DNA of 64,000 nucleotides from UBA2334 sp964396895 (GTDB taxonomy: Bacteria; Pseudomonadota; Gammaproteobacteria; Burkholderiales; Burkholderiaceae_C). Shown here piece by piece: positions 26,609 to 35,427 of this stretch. The translations under genes and the position numbers were made by a program. Where the stretch lies: positions 62,001-126,000 of the forward strand of contig CAYNGJ010000004.1 in the NCBI GenBank assembly GCA_964396895.1, in the 5' to 3' direction. The first letter of the stretch is position 1; every line of letters begins with the position of its first letter. The notes under the pieces are model-generated. The model was not told where the DNA came from, searched no databases, and worked only from the letters and a program-made list of their open reading frames with translations.

Positions 26609-27504
26609 GCGCGCAGTGGGACAGCCTGGCCACGCGGCTGGAGGCGTTGGTTTCCCGCATTGAGTCGGTGCTCCCCAACGGGGCCATCACACCGCCCGAC
26701 TGGTCGGCATCGGTGGCCTTCCGGTACCGCCGGCGGGCGGGGGGGCACGGGCAATTGCAGCCTGTGCGTCATCTGGCGACGTTGGCATTGAGCGATGTGC
26801 GCGAGGTCGATGCGCAGAAAGACAAGCTGGTCAAGAACACCCAGCAGTTCGTGCAGGGTTTGCCGGCCAACAATGTGCTGTTGACCGGGGCCAGGGGCAC
26901 TGGCAAGTCCTCGCTCATCAAGGCCTGCCTGAATGCCTTTGCGGCGCAGGGGCTGCGCCTGATCGAGGTGGACAAGGCCGACTTGGTGGACTTGCCCGAC
27001 CTGATCGACCTGGTCAGTGAGCGGCCTGAGCGCTTCATTGTGTTTTGTGATGACCTCAGTTTTGATGAAGGCGAGTCGGGATACAAGGCCCTGAAATCCA
27101 TTCTGGACGGCTCGGTGTCTGCCACCAGCGCCAATGTCCTGATTTACGCCACCAGCAACCGCCGCCACCTGTTGCCCGAGTACATGAAGGACAACCTGAG
27201 TTACACCCACACCGACGACGGTGAGGTGCACCCGGGCGAGGTGATTGAGGAAAAAATTTCCCTGTCCGAACGTTTTGGCCTCTGGGTCAGTTTTTACCCG
27301 TTCAGCCAGGACGAGTACCTGGCCATCGTGGCCCAGTGGTTGTCACATTTTGGTGTGGTGGGCGCCCAGGCCGAGGCGGCCCGGCCTCAGGCCTTGATTT
27401 GGGCGCTGGAGCGTGGCTCCCGCAGTGGTCGTGTGGCGTACCAGTTTGCCCGCGACCACGCTGGTGCGTTGGCGGTTGACCCCTCCGACGTGGCCGGTGC
27501 ATGA
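26605..27504 (+). CDS. DUF815-type AAA+ ATPase
   Basis: This 299-residue P-loop protein has Walker A GARGTGKSS (about residues 93-101) and Walker B FIVFCDDLSF, followed by a sensor-like ATSNRRHL and a C-terminal helical part with SRSGRVAYQFARD. It belongs to the DUF815 family, whose cellular role is not established. Four-base ATGA overlaps with argJ and mutT at both ends indicate tight translational coupling. Confidence 0.85.
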   Translation: MSAQWDSLATRLEALVSRIESVLPNGAITPPDWSASVAFRYRRRAGGHGQLQPVRHLATLALSDVREVDAQKDKLVKNTQQFVQGLPANNVLLTGARGTGKSSLIKACLNAFAAQGLRLIEVDKADLVDLPDLIDLVSERPERFIVFCDDLSFDEGESGYKALKSILDGSVSATSANVLIYATSNRRHLLPEYMKDNLSYTHTDDGEVHPGEVIEEKISLSERFGLWVSFYPFSQDEYLAIVAQWLSHFGVVGAQAEAARPQALIWALERGSRSGRVAYQFARDHAGALAVDPSDVAGA

Positions 27505-27971
27505 GCGACGCCTCCGTGCTCAGGGTGGATGCCGACCAGCCCAGGCACCGCAGCGGCCCGGACGGCAGCAGACCGGTGACCGAGGTGGCCGTGGGGGTGC
27601 TGGTGCAGGCAGACGGTCAGTTTCTGTTGACCACCCGACCACCCGGCAAGGCCTACGCAGATCACTGGGAGTTTCCAGGCGGCAAACTGGAAGCCGGCGA
27701 AACCGTGGCCCAGGCGTTGCGGCGCGAATTGCAAGAGGAGCTGGGCATCTGGATCCACGAGCCGGTGCGCTGGCGTGAACAGGTGGTGGACTACCCCCAT
27801 GCGTTGGTGCGGCTGCATTTTTGCAAGGTGTTTGGGTGGGAGGGTGTGCTCACCATGCGTGAAGGTCAGCAGTTTGCTTGGCAGCGTTTGCCGGTCACGG
27901 TCCAACCCATCTTGGCGGGCACACTGCCCGTGCTGGCGTGGATGGCTTCAGAGTTAATAGCTGAAAAGTGA
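27501..27971 (+). CDS. mutT: NUDIX hydrolase, MutT type
   Basis: The 156-residue protein carries a full Nudix box (GKLEAGETVAQALRRE continuing LQEELGI) and MutT-like flanks (HWEFPGGK, WREQVVDYPHALVRL). It probably removes 8-oxo-dGTP from the nucleotide pool. Adjacency to argJ and the AAA ATPase is a usual betaproteobacterial arrangement. The last five codons and the stop (reading LIAEK) lie in repeat copy 3, so the natural C-terminus seems to have been replaced or extended by repeat sequence. Confidence 0.88.
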   Translation: MSDASVLRVDADQPRHRSGPDGSRPVTEVAVGVLVQADGQFLLTTRPPGKAYADHWEFPGGKLEAGETVAQALRRELQEELGIWIHEPVRWREQVVDYPHALVRLHFCKVFGWEGVLTMREGQQFAWQRLPVTVQPILAGTLPVLAWMASELIAEK

Positions 27972-28010
27972 ATGTGGATAAGCGCTAGAGCCTGATTTTA
28001 TTGAAAATCA
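27958..28010 (+). repeat. Dispersed AT-rich repeat, copy 3
   Basis: TAGCT (27958-27962), 24 bases ending AGCGCT, AGAGCC (27987-27992), then a T-rich tail with TTGAAAA. It spans the 36-base gap between the convergent mutT and yacG and includes both of their stop codons. Confidence 0.8.
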
Positions 28011-28226
28011 CTGCTCGGAGGCGTCGTCAGGGGGCGGCGTACCGACGCTGAACTCTTCGTTCGCCCAGCGGCCCAGGTCGCCCAGTTTGCAGCGTTGGCT
28101 GCAGAAGGGCCGATGCGCGTTGCGGACCGCGTACACAGCGGGGCCGCCACAGGCCGGGCACACCACGGTTTTTTCAGCGAAGGGCGGCGCTGTCTGCGCA
28201 CCCTGCGTCGGCAAGGGCTCGCTCAT
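28008..28226 (-). CDS. yacG: DNA gyrase inhibitor / zinc-ribbon protein YacG
   Basis: The small 72-residue protein has four zinc-binding Cys (CPACG and CSQRC). E. coli YacG binds GyrB and blocks DNA binding by gyrase. The ATG at 28226 overlaps the stop of zapD by four bases, which fixes the start and implies coupling. Its stop codon lies in the tail of repeat copy 3. It is last in the pilBCD-coaE-zapD-yacG series. Confidence 0.9.
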   Translation of the reverse strand: MSEPLPTQGAQTAPPFAEKTVVCPACGGPAVYAVRNAHRPFCSQRCKLGDLGRWANEEFSVGTPPPDDASEQ

Positions 28227-29005
28227 GCGCACAACGCCAGCTCAAAAGAGGCTTCGCCAGTGGTGGCGTGGAGGCGTCCGTCCTCGCCCATGCTCACCAA
28301 CCTGACCGACACCATCAGGCGATTGCCGCTGATTTCCGGGATCAACCCGAGCTGGTGGTTGAGCTTGAGCCGCAGCAGCTGGAAGGTGCGTCCTTGGGGC
28401 AGGTTCTGCTGGTACTGGCCGCCGGTGGCCATCACCCGCTGTGGCATGCCCGAGTCGCGCAACAGTTGGAGCAGCAAGCCAATGGCCTCGGCCAGTGGTT
28501 GCACCGTGGCACACCACTGCACCAGGGCCTCGCGGCGCACAGGTGCGGGTTTGTGTTGCCAGTCAAAGTAGGCCGGAAGGTCAAACTCGCAGGTGCCCCC
28601 GGGGATGGACACGCGGCTGCGAATGCCCATGAGCCAATCGTTGTCGCTGAGGGCGTGGCCGGTTTTTCCCACCAACTGGCTCAGCGAGGCGTAGTAATGC
28701 TCGATCTGGCCAATGACCTGGTCAAGCACCTTCTCGGAGATGGCCGGGTTGCCACGGAAAGCGTTGAGCGCCTGTTTCTGCTTTTCCAGGTCTTTGAGCA
28801 CATCCGATTTCATGTCGGCCCGCGAGGCCACATCAATCATTTCGAACAGCGTGTGCAGGGCAAAGTGGTGGTCCAATGCATCGTCGCGCCCCACCAGTGT
28901 CAGCAGGCGGCGGTACAGGTGTTCGAGGCGCAGGTAGGTGCGAATGCGCTCGTTGAACGGGTACTCGTAAAGGATCACGGAGGGCTTGTTGGCGTCGGTC
29001 TGCAT
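28223..29005 (-). CDS. zapD: Cell division protein ZapD
   Basis: ZapD (formerly YacF, DUF1342) cross-links FtsZ filaments in the Z ring. The 260-residue protein has the typical opening VILYEYPFNERIRTYLRLEHL and later FDLPAYFDWQ and QLLRLKLN. The ATG at 29005 is ten bases after the stop of coaE. The coaE-zapD-yacG order is conserved in proteobacteria. Confidence 0.93.
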   Translation of the reverse strand: MQTDANKPSVILYEYPFNERIRTYLRLEHLYRRLLTLVGRDDALDHHFALHTLFEMIDVASRADMKSDVLKDLEKQKQALNAFRGNPAISEKVLDQVIGQIEHYYASLSQLVGKTGHALSDNDWLMGIRSRVSIPGGTCEFDLPAYFDWQHKPAPVRREALVQWCATVQPLAEAIGLLLQLLRDSGMPQRVMATGGQYQQNLPQGRTFQLLRLKLNHQLGLIPEISGNRLMVSVRLVSMGEDGRLHATTGEASFELALCA

Positions 29006-29015
29006 GGATTGAACA

Positions 29016-29621
29016 TCATAGCCCCAGCCAGTGGCACCAGCCCTGAACCTGGGACCGCAGTTCGGGGAGGGAGATGTCCTCGTTGCACACCACGGCATCG
29101 GCATGGGCCAGGCGCACTTCGCGGCTGGCCTGCGAGCGGATGATGGCCAGTGTGGTGTCTTGCGACCAACCGTTGCGCAGACCCACCCGCTGGACCTGGG
29201 TGGCCGTGCTGCAGTCCACCACCACCACCGCGTCCAATTGTCCGGGCCAGCGGCCGGATTCCACCAGCAAGGGAATGTCCAGCACCACCACCCCTGGCGG
29301 GGCGTTGTGCAGGGCGGCCTGAATGTGCTGCCCGATCAGCGGATGGGTGATGGCCTCCAGCCGTTGGCGGGCCTGAGCATCGGTAAAGACGGCCCGTCGC
29401 ATGGCGTCGCGGTTGAGTGCGCCTGCCTCGGTGATGAAGGCACCACCAAAAACCTGTCGAATGGGGTCAATCGCCTGGCCGCCGGGCTCCGTCAACGCCC
29501 TGGCCATGCGGTCGGCGTCCAGCACGGTGGCGCCCCACTCGGCCAGGTACCCCGCCACGGTGCTCTTGCCACTGCCGATGCCGCCGGTCAGTCCGATGAC
29601 GTGGGTGTGCTTCCGTGTCAC
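29016..29621 (-). CDS. coaE: Dephospho-CoA kinase
   Basis: CoaE adds the 3' phosphate in the last step of coenzyme A synthesis. The 201-residue protein has the P-loop GLTGGIGSGKS at the N-terminus, then LDADRMAR and DIPLLVESG. The start is a GTG at 29621 that overlaps the pilD stop by four bases (GTGA). No ATG fits without losing the P-loop. Confidence 0.94.
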   Translation of the reverse strand: MTRKHTHVIGLTGGIGSGKSTVAGYLAEWGATVLDADRMARALTEPGGQAIDPIRQVFGGAFITEAGALNRDAMRRAVFTDAQARQRLEAITHPLIGQHIQAALHNAPPGVVVLDIPLLVESGRWPGQLDAVVVVDCSTATQVQRVGLRNGWSQDTTLAIIRSQASREVRLAHADAVVCNEDISLPELRSQVQGWCHWLGL

Positions 29622-30469
29622 AGCCCCACCCAGGCCAACATGCGGGCAGGGGAGGCCACCAGCGCGGTGATGCCTGCCAGGGCCAAGAAGGGGCCGAACG
29701 GGACGTAGCCACCCTCGCGCAGCCCGGCGCTGAACTTCAGCGCAATGCCCACCACCGCGCCAATGACAGAAGCCATGAGGATGATGGGCACCAATGCTGG
29801 CCAGCCCAGCCAAGCGCCCAGCGCCGCAAACAGTTTGAAGTCCCCGTAGCCCATGCCCTCTTTGCCGGTCAGCAGCTTAAAACCCCAGTACACCAGCCAG
29901 AGCGAGAGGTAGCCCGCCACCGCGCCCCAGAAAGCGGATGTCAGTGCGGTGTCGGTCCAGCCCAGGGCCGCCGCTGTCAGGCCCGCCCACAGCAGTGGCA
30001 AGGTCAAATCATCGGGCAGCAGCGTGGTGTCCCAATCAATGGCGGCCAGCGCCAGCAACACCGCGCAATAGCCGCTCCAGACCAACGCCGACGGTGTGAC
30101 GCCCCATTGCCAGGCACACCAGGCAAATGCGCCACCAGTGGCCAGTTCAATCAGGGGGTAGCGCCAGGCGATGGACGCATGACATTGGGCGCACCGACCT
30201 CGCAATGCGAGGTAGCTGAACACTGGGATGTTTTCGTACCAGCGAATCTGGTGGTCACAGTGCGGGCAAGCCGAACGCGGCACCACCAAGTTGTAGGCCT
30301 CTGCGGTGGCGACCGCTTGCCCGCTGTAGCTGGCGCATTCCGCCGCCCATTGGCGCTCCATCATTTTGGGCAAACGGTGGATGACCACGTTGAGGAAACT
30401 GCCCACCAACAAGCCCAGCACACCCATGAAGCCTGCCAGCAAGGCATCTGATTCGGGGAAAAAAAGCAT
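29618..30469 (-). CDS. pilD: Type IV prepilin peptidase / N-methylase (PilD)
   Basis: This 283-residue inner-membrane aspartyl protease cleaves and N-methylates type IV pilins and type II secretion pseudopilins. It has about eight hydrophobic segments, a cytoplasmic zinc domain with two pairs of Cys (CPHC and CAQC), and the catalytic Asp residues in AAIDWDT and GYGDFKL. The ATG at 30469 overlaps the last base of the pilC stop (TGATG). It is in one operon with pilB and pilC. Confidence 0.94.
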   Translation of the reverse strand: MLFFPESDALLAGFMGVLGLLVGSFLNVVIHRLPKMMERQWAAECASYSGQAVATAEAYNLVVPRSACPHCDHQIRWYENIPVFSYLALRGRCAQCHASIAWRYPLIELATGGAFAWCAWQWGVTPSALVWSGYCAVLLALAAIDWDTTLLPDDLTLPLLWAGLTAAALGWTDTALTSAFWGAVAGYLSLWLVYWGFKLLTGKEGMGYGDFKLFAALGAWLGWPALVPIILMASVIGAVVGIALKFSAGLREGGYVPFGPFLALAGITALVASPARMLAWVGL

Positions 30470-31686
30470 CAAACGACCTGTCCCAGTTTGAAAATGGGCA
30501 GGTACATGGACACCACAATCCCGCCGATCACGCCCCCCAACACCACGATGATGATGGGCTCCATCAGGCTGGACAGGCCTGCGACCATGTCGTCCACCTC
30601 GGCTTCATAAAAGTCCGCAGCTTTGCCCAGCATGTGGTCAATCGAGCCCGATTCTTCGCCAATGGCACACATCTGGAGCACCATGTTGGGAAACACATTG
30701 GCGTTGGTCATGGCGGTGGTCAAGCTGGTGCCGGTGGACACTTCCCGTTGGATCTTTTCGGTGGCGGCCTGGTACACGTAGTTGCCGGATGCACCACCGA
30801 CCGAATCCAACGCCTCCACCAGCGGCACTCCTGCCGCAAACATGGTGGCCAGGGTGCGGGTCCAACGGGCAATGACGGACTTTTCCACCAGCGTGCCGAA
30901 CAAAGGCAATTTCAGCAGCAGCCTGTCCATGAACATCTGCACCTTTTCACTCCGCCTCCAGGCCTGCATGAAAAAGTAGACACCACCACCAATCACGCCG
31001 AATATCAGCCACCAATAGGCCACAAACACCTCACTCACGGCAATGACGAACAGGGTGGGCGCAGGCAGGTCGGCTCCGAACGACGAAAAGGTTTCCTTGA
31101 AGGCGGGAATCACAAAAATCATGATGATGGCCACCACGACAAAGGCCACCACCAGCACGGACACGGGGTACATCAGTGCGGATTTGATCTTGCTCTTGAT
31201 GGCTTCCGTCTTTTCCATGTACACCGCCAGGCGGTCCAGCAACTGGTCCAAGATGCCGGCCGCCTCGCCGGCTTCCACCAAGTTGCAGTAAAGGTTGTCG
31301 AAGTACAAGGGAAACTTGCGAAACGCGGCATTCAACGCGGTGCCGGTTTCGACGTCGGTGCGGATGTCGTTCAGCAACCGGGCCACGCTGGGGTTGGCGT
31401 TGCCGCGCCCCACAATGTCAAAGGCCTGCAGCAGTGGTACGCCGGCTTTCATCATGGTTGCCAGCTGACGGGTGAACAGCGCCAGGTCTTTGGGCGTGAT
31501 TCTTTTGCCGCTGGACATGCGGCGCTTTTTGATTTTGGTGGGCAGAATGCCTTGGCGGCGCAAGGAGGCCTGCACCTGGTTTTCGCCCATGGCGCGGATC
31601 TCGCCACGCACAATCTTGCCGTTGCGGTCTTTTCCCTGCCACTCGTACACAAGCTCTTTGCTGCCCGATGGAGCCACGGTCGCCAT
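30469..31686 (-). CDS. pilC: Type IV pilus inner-membrane platform protein PilC
   Basis: The 405-residue member of the GspF/PilC family has two repeated cytoplasmic domains (FTRQLATMMKAGVPLLQAF and WTRTLATMFAAGVPLVEAL), each followed by membrane segments. It anchors the assembly ATPase to the pilus. pilB lies 34 bases upstream. Confidence 0.95.
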   Translation of the reverse strand: MATVAPSGSKELVYEWQGKDRNGKIVRGEIRAMGENQVQASLRRQGILPTKIKKRRMSSGKRITPKDLALFTRQLATMMKAGVPLLQAFDIVGRGNANPSVARLLNDIRTDVETGTALNAAFRKFPLYFDNLYCNLVEAGEAAGILDQLLDRLAVYMEKTEAIKSKIKSALMYPVSVLVVAFVVVAIIMIFVIPAFKETFSSFGADLPAPTLFVIAVSEVFVAYWWLIFGVIGGGVYFFMQAWRRSEKVQMFMDRLLLKLPLFGTLVEKSVIARWTRTLATMFAAGVPLVEALDSVGGASGNYVYQAATEKIQREVSTGTSLTTAMTNANVFPNMVLQMCAIGEESGSIDHMLGKAADFYEAEVDDMVAGLSSLMEPIIIVVLGGVIGGIVVSMYLPIFKLGQVV

Positions 31687-31720
31687 ATGGATTCCCTAGT
31701 GAGTGTTGTGTGGACGAGTA

Positions 31721-33457
31721 TCAGTCATTCGTGCAGCCCAACACCTCTTCCAGTGAGGTGACACCGATCTTGACCTTGTGCAGTCCCGATTTCCGCAGAC
31801 TGCGCACACCCTCTCGGTCAGCCTGCTCCGCAATTTCCATGGCACTGCCGCCCTTGAGGATGATGCGCTGCAGTTCCTCGGTGATGGGCATGACCTGGTA
31901 GATGCCGACACGACCCTTGTAGCCGTTGTTGCATTGGGCGCAGCCCACGGCTTTGTAGGGCACCCAACTGCCGTCCACCTCGTCGGCGGTGAACCCGGCG
32001 TCCACCAGTGCCTTGGTGGGGATGTCCGCAGGCGTCTTGCAGTGTGGGCACAGGCGCCTGGCCAAGCGTTGTGCGGTGATGAGAATGACGCTGGAGGCGA
32101 TGTTGAAGGGCGCAATGCCCATGTTCAGCATTCGCGTCAGGGTGCTGGGCGCATCGTTGGTGTGCAGCGTGGACAACACCAAGTGACCCGTTTGGGCGGC
32201 CTTGATCGCGATGTCGGCCGTTTCCAGGTCGCGGATCTCACCCACCATGATGATGTCGGGGTCTTGGCGCAGAAAAGACTTGAGGGCGGCGGCAAAGGTC
32301 AGCCCTGCCTTATCGTTGACGTTGACCTGGTTGACCCCGGGCAGGTTGATTTCGGAGGGGTCTTCGGCCGTGGAAATGTTCACGCCGGGTTGGTTCAAGA
32401 TGTTCAGGCAGGTGTACAGCGACACGGTTTTTCCGGACCCGGTGGGCCCAGTCACCAGCACCATGCCGTAGGGTCGACCGATGGCGGTGAGCAGTTTGGC
32501 TTTTTCTTCTGGCTCGTAACCCAGCGCATCAATGCCCAGCTTGGCACTGCTGGGGTCCAGGATACGGATCACAATTTTTTCACCAAACAGTGTTGGCAGC
32601 GTGCTCACCCGAAAGTCAATGACCTTGTCTGGTCCCACCTTGAGCTTCATGCGCCCGTCTTGTGGCACACGCTTTTCGGAAATGTCCATCCGAGAGATCA
32701 CTTTGATGCGCGATGCGAGCTTGTCTTTGATGGCGGGTGGGGGGGACGCGATTTCCCTCAGTTCACCGTCAATGCGAAACCGGACGCGGTAGGTGTGCTC
32801 GTAGGGTTCGAAGTGGAGATCGGAGGCCCGCATGCTGAAGGCGTCGAGCAGCATCTTCTGCAAAAACTTGACGATGGGGGCGTCTTCCACATCGTTGTTG
32901 CCTTTGTCGGCCGTTTCGACCACCGCTGCTGCTGCCTGCTCCTCGGAAAACTCGAATTCGTCGCCAATGATGGTGTCCATGGCCTTGGCCACGGACGCGT
33001 TGAGTTCTTCCACCAGTTTGAGCAGCTTGTCGTACTCGGCGATGATCCAGTCCACCCCCATCTGGGTGGCGAACTTGATTTTTTCAGCCGCTTGCTGGTC
33101 ACCGGGGTCTGCCGTGGCAATGATCAGTCGGTTGTTCTTTTTCCCCAGCACCACCACACGGTGGTCAATGCAGAACTTGGCATCCAGCACATCCCTGGGG
33201 AGCCGCTTGACGTCGATCGCATTCAGGTCAAGTAACGGTGCGCCAAAGGCGCTGGACACCACGTGGGCCAGATCGGCAGCAGACACAGCGCCGGACCCGG
33301 TCAGTTCCGCGATGAAGCTGTTGCGGCTGGTTTGTGCCTTGCGGAACAGGCTTTCGGCCGTGCCCTGGTCCAGGGTGCCCGCCGCGATCAGTGCCCTGCC
33401 CAATCCAGGCAGGGCCATGGAGGGGGATAGCAAGGTGGAGGGTTCTGCGGTCGCCAT
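31721..33457 (-). CDS. pilB: Type IV pilus assembly ATPase PilB
   Basis: The 578-residue GspE-type hexameric ATPase powers pilus extension. It has an N-terminal MshE-like domain (about residues 30-160), then Walker A GPTGSGKT, the Asp box STAEDPSEI, Walker B MVGEIRD, the His box GHLVLSTLHTNDA, and a zinc tetracysteine motif (CPHC and CAQC). It is first in the pilBCD series. No pilin gene is nearby. Confidence 0.95.
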   Translation of the reverse strand: MATAEPSTLLSPSMALPGLGRALIAAGTLDQGTAESLFRKAQTSRNSFIAELTGSGAVSAADLAHVVSSAFGAPLLDLNAIDVKRLPRDVLDAKFCIDHRVVVLGKKNNRLIIATADPGDQQAAEKIKFATQMGVDWIIAEYDKLLKLVEELNASVAKAMDTIIGDEFEFSEEQAAAAVVETADKGNNDVEDAPIVKFLQKMLLDAFSMRASDLHFEPYEHTYRVRFRIDGELREIASPPPAIKDKLASRIKVISRMDISEKRVPQDGRMKLKVGPDKVIDFRVSTLPTLFGEKIVIRILDPSSAKLGIDALGYEPEEKAKLLTAIGRPYGMVLVTGPTGSGKTVSLYTCLNILNQPGVNISTAEDPSEINLPGVNQVNVNDKAGLTFAAALKSFLRQDPDIIMVGEIRDLETADIAIKAAQTGHLVLSTLHTNDAPSTLTRMLNMGIAPFNIASSVILITAQRLARRLCPHCKTPADIPTKALVDAGFTADEVDGSWVPYKAVGCAQCNNGYKGRVGIYQVMPITEELQRIILKGGSAMEIAEQADREGVRSLRKSGLHKVKIGVTSLEEVLGCTND

Positions 33458-33597
33458 ACCCCTCGAATCTAGCGCAAATGTCGTGCATTGAAAAAGTGCC
33501 TGGGCGTATTACGCACCGCTTTCGCCGTTGAACAACACTTGAGCCAGGGCACTGTGAGGTGCGGCCGTGACCGGTTCCCAAGCCTGCTGGCGCCTCT

Positions 33598-34581
33598 TTA
33601 ACTGGCCCGGTGCTGAAGCGACGAAGCGAGTGAAATCAAGGCATCGGTGTAGTCATTGGCGGGGAGTTCCTTGGCTGCATCGATGGCCCGCTGTGCTTCG
33701 GTCCAAGCGGCAGCGCGAGCGGCCTCCAAGGCACCCGACGCGCGGATGATGGCCAGGACCTCGGGCAATTTGTCTTCGGTGGTGTGCTCGATGGCGTCGA
33801 CCAGCAGTGCATGCTGTTCACCTTGGGTGTTTTTCAGGGCGAAAATGACCGGCAGGGTGACTTTGCCCTCGCGCAAATCGTCGCCCAGGTTCTTACCCAG
33901 AATGCTGGCGTCGCCTTCGTAATCCAGAACGTCGTCGATGACCTGAAAGGCGGTGCCAAGCGCTTGGCCGTAGCGCGCGCAGACGTCTTCCACGGCGGCA
34001 TCGGCGCCGGACATGATGGGCGCGAGGCGGGCGCTTGCTTCAAACAGCTTGGCGGTTTTGGAGCGAATCACGCGCAGGTAGCTGTCTTCGTCCAAGTGGG
34101 CGTCGTGCATGTTCATGAGTTGCAGAACCTCCCCCTCGGCGATGACGTTGGTGGCATCTGCCAGCACTTCCATCACCCGCATTTGCCCGACGGACACCAT
34201 CATTTGGAACGCGCGCGAATACAAAAAATCGCCCACCAATACACTGGCCGCATTGCCGAACAGTTGGTTGGCCGTGTCGCGTCCCCGTCGCAACGTGGAC
34301 TCATCGACCACATCGTCGTGCAGCAGGGTGGCCGTGTGGATGAACTCCACCACCGCAGCCAGTGTGAGTCGGTGTGTCTGTCCGTAGCCCAGTGCGCCGC
34401 TGACCAGAAGCAGCAATGCGGGTCTCAGGCGTTTGCCACCGGCAGAGATGATGTACTCGCACACTTGGCCCACCAAGGGAACGCCTGTCTGCAGCATGGA
34501 GGCGATGACCTTGTCCATCTCGGCCATGTCACTGGCAATCAGCGTGAGGGGGTTGGCGGGGGCGTTGGCGGGTGGCGACAA
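33598..34581 (-). CDS. ispB: Octaprenyl (all-trans polyprenyl) diphosphate synthase
   Basis: IspB makes the side chain of ubiquinone. The 327-residue protein has both aspartate-rich motifs (LLHDDVVDES and QVIDDVLDYEGD) and GGKRLRP. The chosen start is a TTG at 34581, because it keeps the N-terminal segment LIASDMAEMDKVI that aligns with E. coli IspB and lies about 20 bases after a TATAAT element. The first ATG (34527) would remove part of the conserved end. It is divergent from rplU, a common arrangement in proteobacteria. Confidence 0.92.
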   Translation of the reverse strand: MSPPANAPANPLTLIASDMAEMDKVIASMLQTGVPLVGQVCEYIISAGGKRLRPALLLLVSGALGYGQTHRLTLAAVVEFIHTATLLHDDVVDESTLRRGRDTANQLFGNAASVLVGDFLYSRAFQMMVSVGQMRVMEVLADATNVIAEGEVLQLMNMHDAHLDEDSYLRVIRSKTAKLFEASARLAPIMSGADAAVEDVCARYGQALGTAFQVIDDVLDYEGDASILGKNLGDDLREGKVTLPVIFALKNTQGEQHALLVDAIEHTTEDKLPEVLAIIRASGALEAARAAAWTEAQRAIDAAKELPANDYTDALISLASSLQHRAS

Positions 34582-34608
34582 GGTGAGTACCGGTTGGTTG
34601 AACCGAAG

Positions 34609-34614
34609 ATTATA
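34609..34614 (-). promoter_or_regulatory. -10 element of ispB
   Basis: A perfect TATAAT on the minus strand is followed by CTTCGGTTC, the same 15 bases (TATAATCTTCGGTTC) found at the rplU promoter in mirror orientation. The -35 is weak. Confidence 0.6.
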
Positions 34615-34689
34615 AAAACCCGTGGCACTGCTCCTGGCAGGGGCGCAAGTGCTGCGCACGCACGCTCAGCGAGCGTGCAGGAGACTGTG

Positions 34690-34719
34690 TTGCCATGGCA
34701 GATGGTGTGCTGGTATAAT
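34690..34719 (+). promoter_or_regulatory. Promoter of rplU-rpmA
   Basis: TTGCCA at 34690-34695 and TATAAT at 34714-34719 are separated by 18 bases. The 5' leader is about 43 bases. A perfect 8-base hairpin (GCACGCTC, AGC loop, GAGCGTGC; 34660-34678) lies just upstream, between this and the ispB promoter. Confidence 0.7.
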
Positions 34720-34768
34720 CTTCGGTTCGGCGGGAATTCGTCTGCCGAAATCACTTGTAGAGGTTCAT

Positions 34769-35080
34769 ATGTACGCGGTCATAAAAACCGGTGGCAAACA
34801 GTATCGTGTTGCTGCTGGCGAAAAAATTAAAGTAGAACAGATTGCTGCGGATGTGGGCCAGGAACTCGTGTTGGATCAGGTTTTGGCTGTTGGCAACGGC
34901 AGCGAAATCAAGATCGGCACGCCCCTGGTGTCCGGCGCAACAGTCACAGTCACCGTGTTGGCCCATGGCCGTCACGACAAGGTGCACATTTTCAAGATGC
35001 GCCGTCGCAAGCACTATCAAAAACGCCAAGGGCATCGTCAAAACTTCACAGAGCTGCAGATCGCTGCAATCTCTGCTTAA
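34769..35080 (+). CDS. rplU: 50S ribosomal protein L21
   Basis: The 103-residue protein begins MYAVIKTGGKQYRVAAG and ends QIAAISA, a complete typical L21 that binds 23S rRNA. The ATG at 34769 is preceded by GAGG. rpmA follows 13 bases later behind AAGGAG. Confidence 0.97.
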   Translation: MYAVIKTGGKQYRVAAGEKIKVEQIAADVGQELVLDQVLAVGNGSEIKIGTPLVSGATVTVTVLAHGRHDKVHIFKMRRRKHYQKRQGHRQNFTELQIAAISA

Positions 35081-35093
35081 GGAGTAAAGCAAC

Positions 35094-35351
35094 ATGGCAC
35101 AGAAAAAAGGCGGCGGCTCCACGCGAAACGGGCGCGATTCCAAGCCCAAGATGTTGGGTGTGAAAGCGTTTGGCGGTGAAATGGTGTCTGCTGGCGCCAT
35201 CATTGTTCGCCAGCGCGGCACACGTTTCCACCCCGGTACCAATGTGGGCATCGGCAAGGACCACACCCTGTTCGCCACCGTTGACGGGCATGTCAACTTT
35301 GCCATCAAAGGCGAGTTGAGCCGTCACGTGGTCAGCATCATTCCTGTCTGA
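35094..35351 (+). CDS. rpmA: 50S ribosomal protein L27
   Basis: The 85-residue L27 lies near the peptidyl-transferase centre. The start MAQKKGGGSTRNGRDS is characteristic, with no N-terminal extension of the cleaved Firmicutes type. It is co-transcribed with rplU and followed by a clear intrinsic terminator. Confidence 0.97.
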   Translation: MAQKKGGGSTRNGRDSKPKMLGVKAFGGEMVSAGAIIVRQRGTRFHPGTNVGIGKDHTLFATVDGHVNFAIKGELSRHVVSIIPV

Positions 35352-35370
35352 ATAACCTCGGTTGTTTGGT

Positions 35371-35397
35371 AAAAGGCCCGCCTTGCGGGCCTTTTTT
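35371..35397 (+). terminator. Intrinsic terminator between rpmA and obgE
   Basis: GGCCCGC (35375-35381), CTT loop, GCGGGCC (35385-35391), then six T. Preceding A residues extend the stem. It separates the ribosomal-protein transcript from obgE, though read-through is common in this arrangement. Confidence 0.9.
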
Positions 35398-35427
35398 GCT
35401 TCTTTTTTCCGATCAAAAGACCCCGCC

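Noticed and set aside
33480..33597. Possible tenth repeat copy between pilB and ispB
   Set aside because: The tail (AGGCAC then TTTTTCAATG) resembles the family, but no TAGC-type block occurs 24 bases away.
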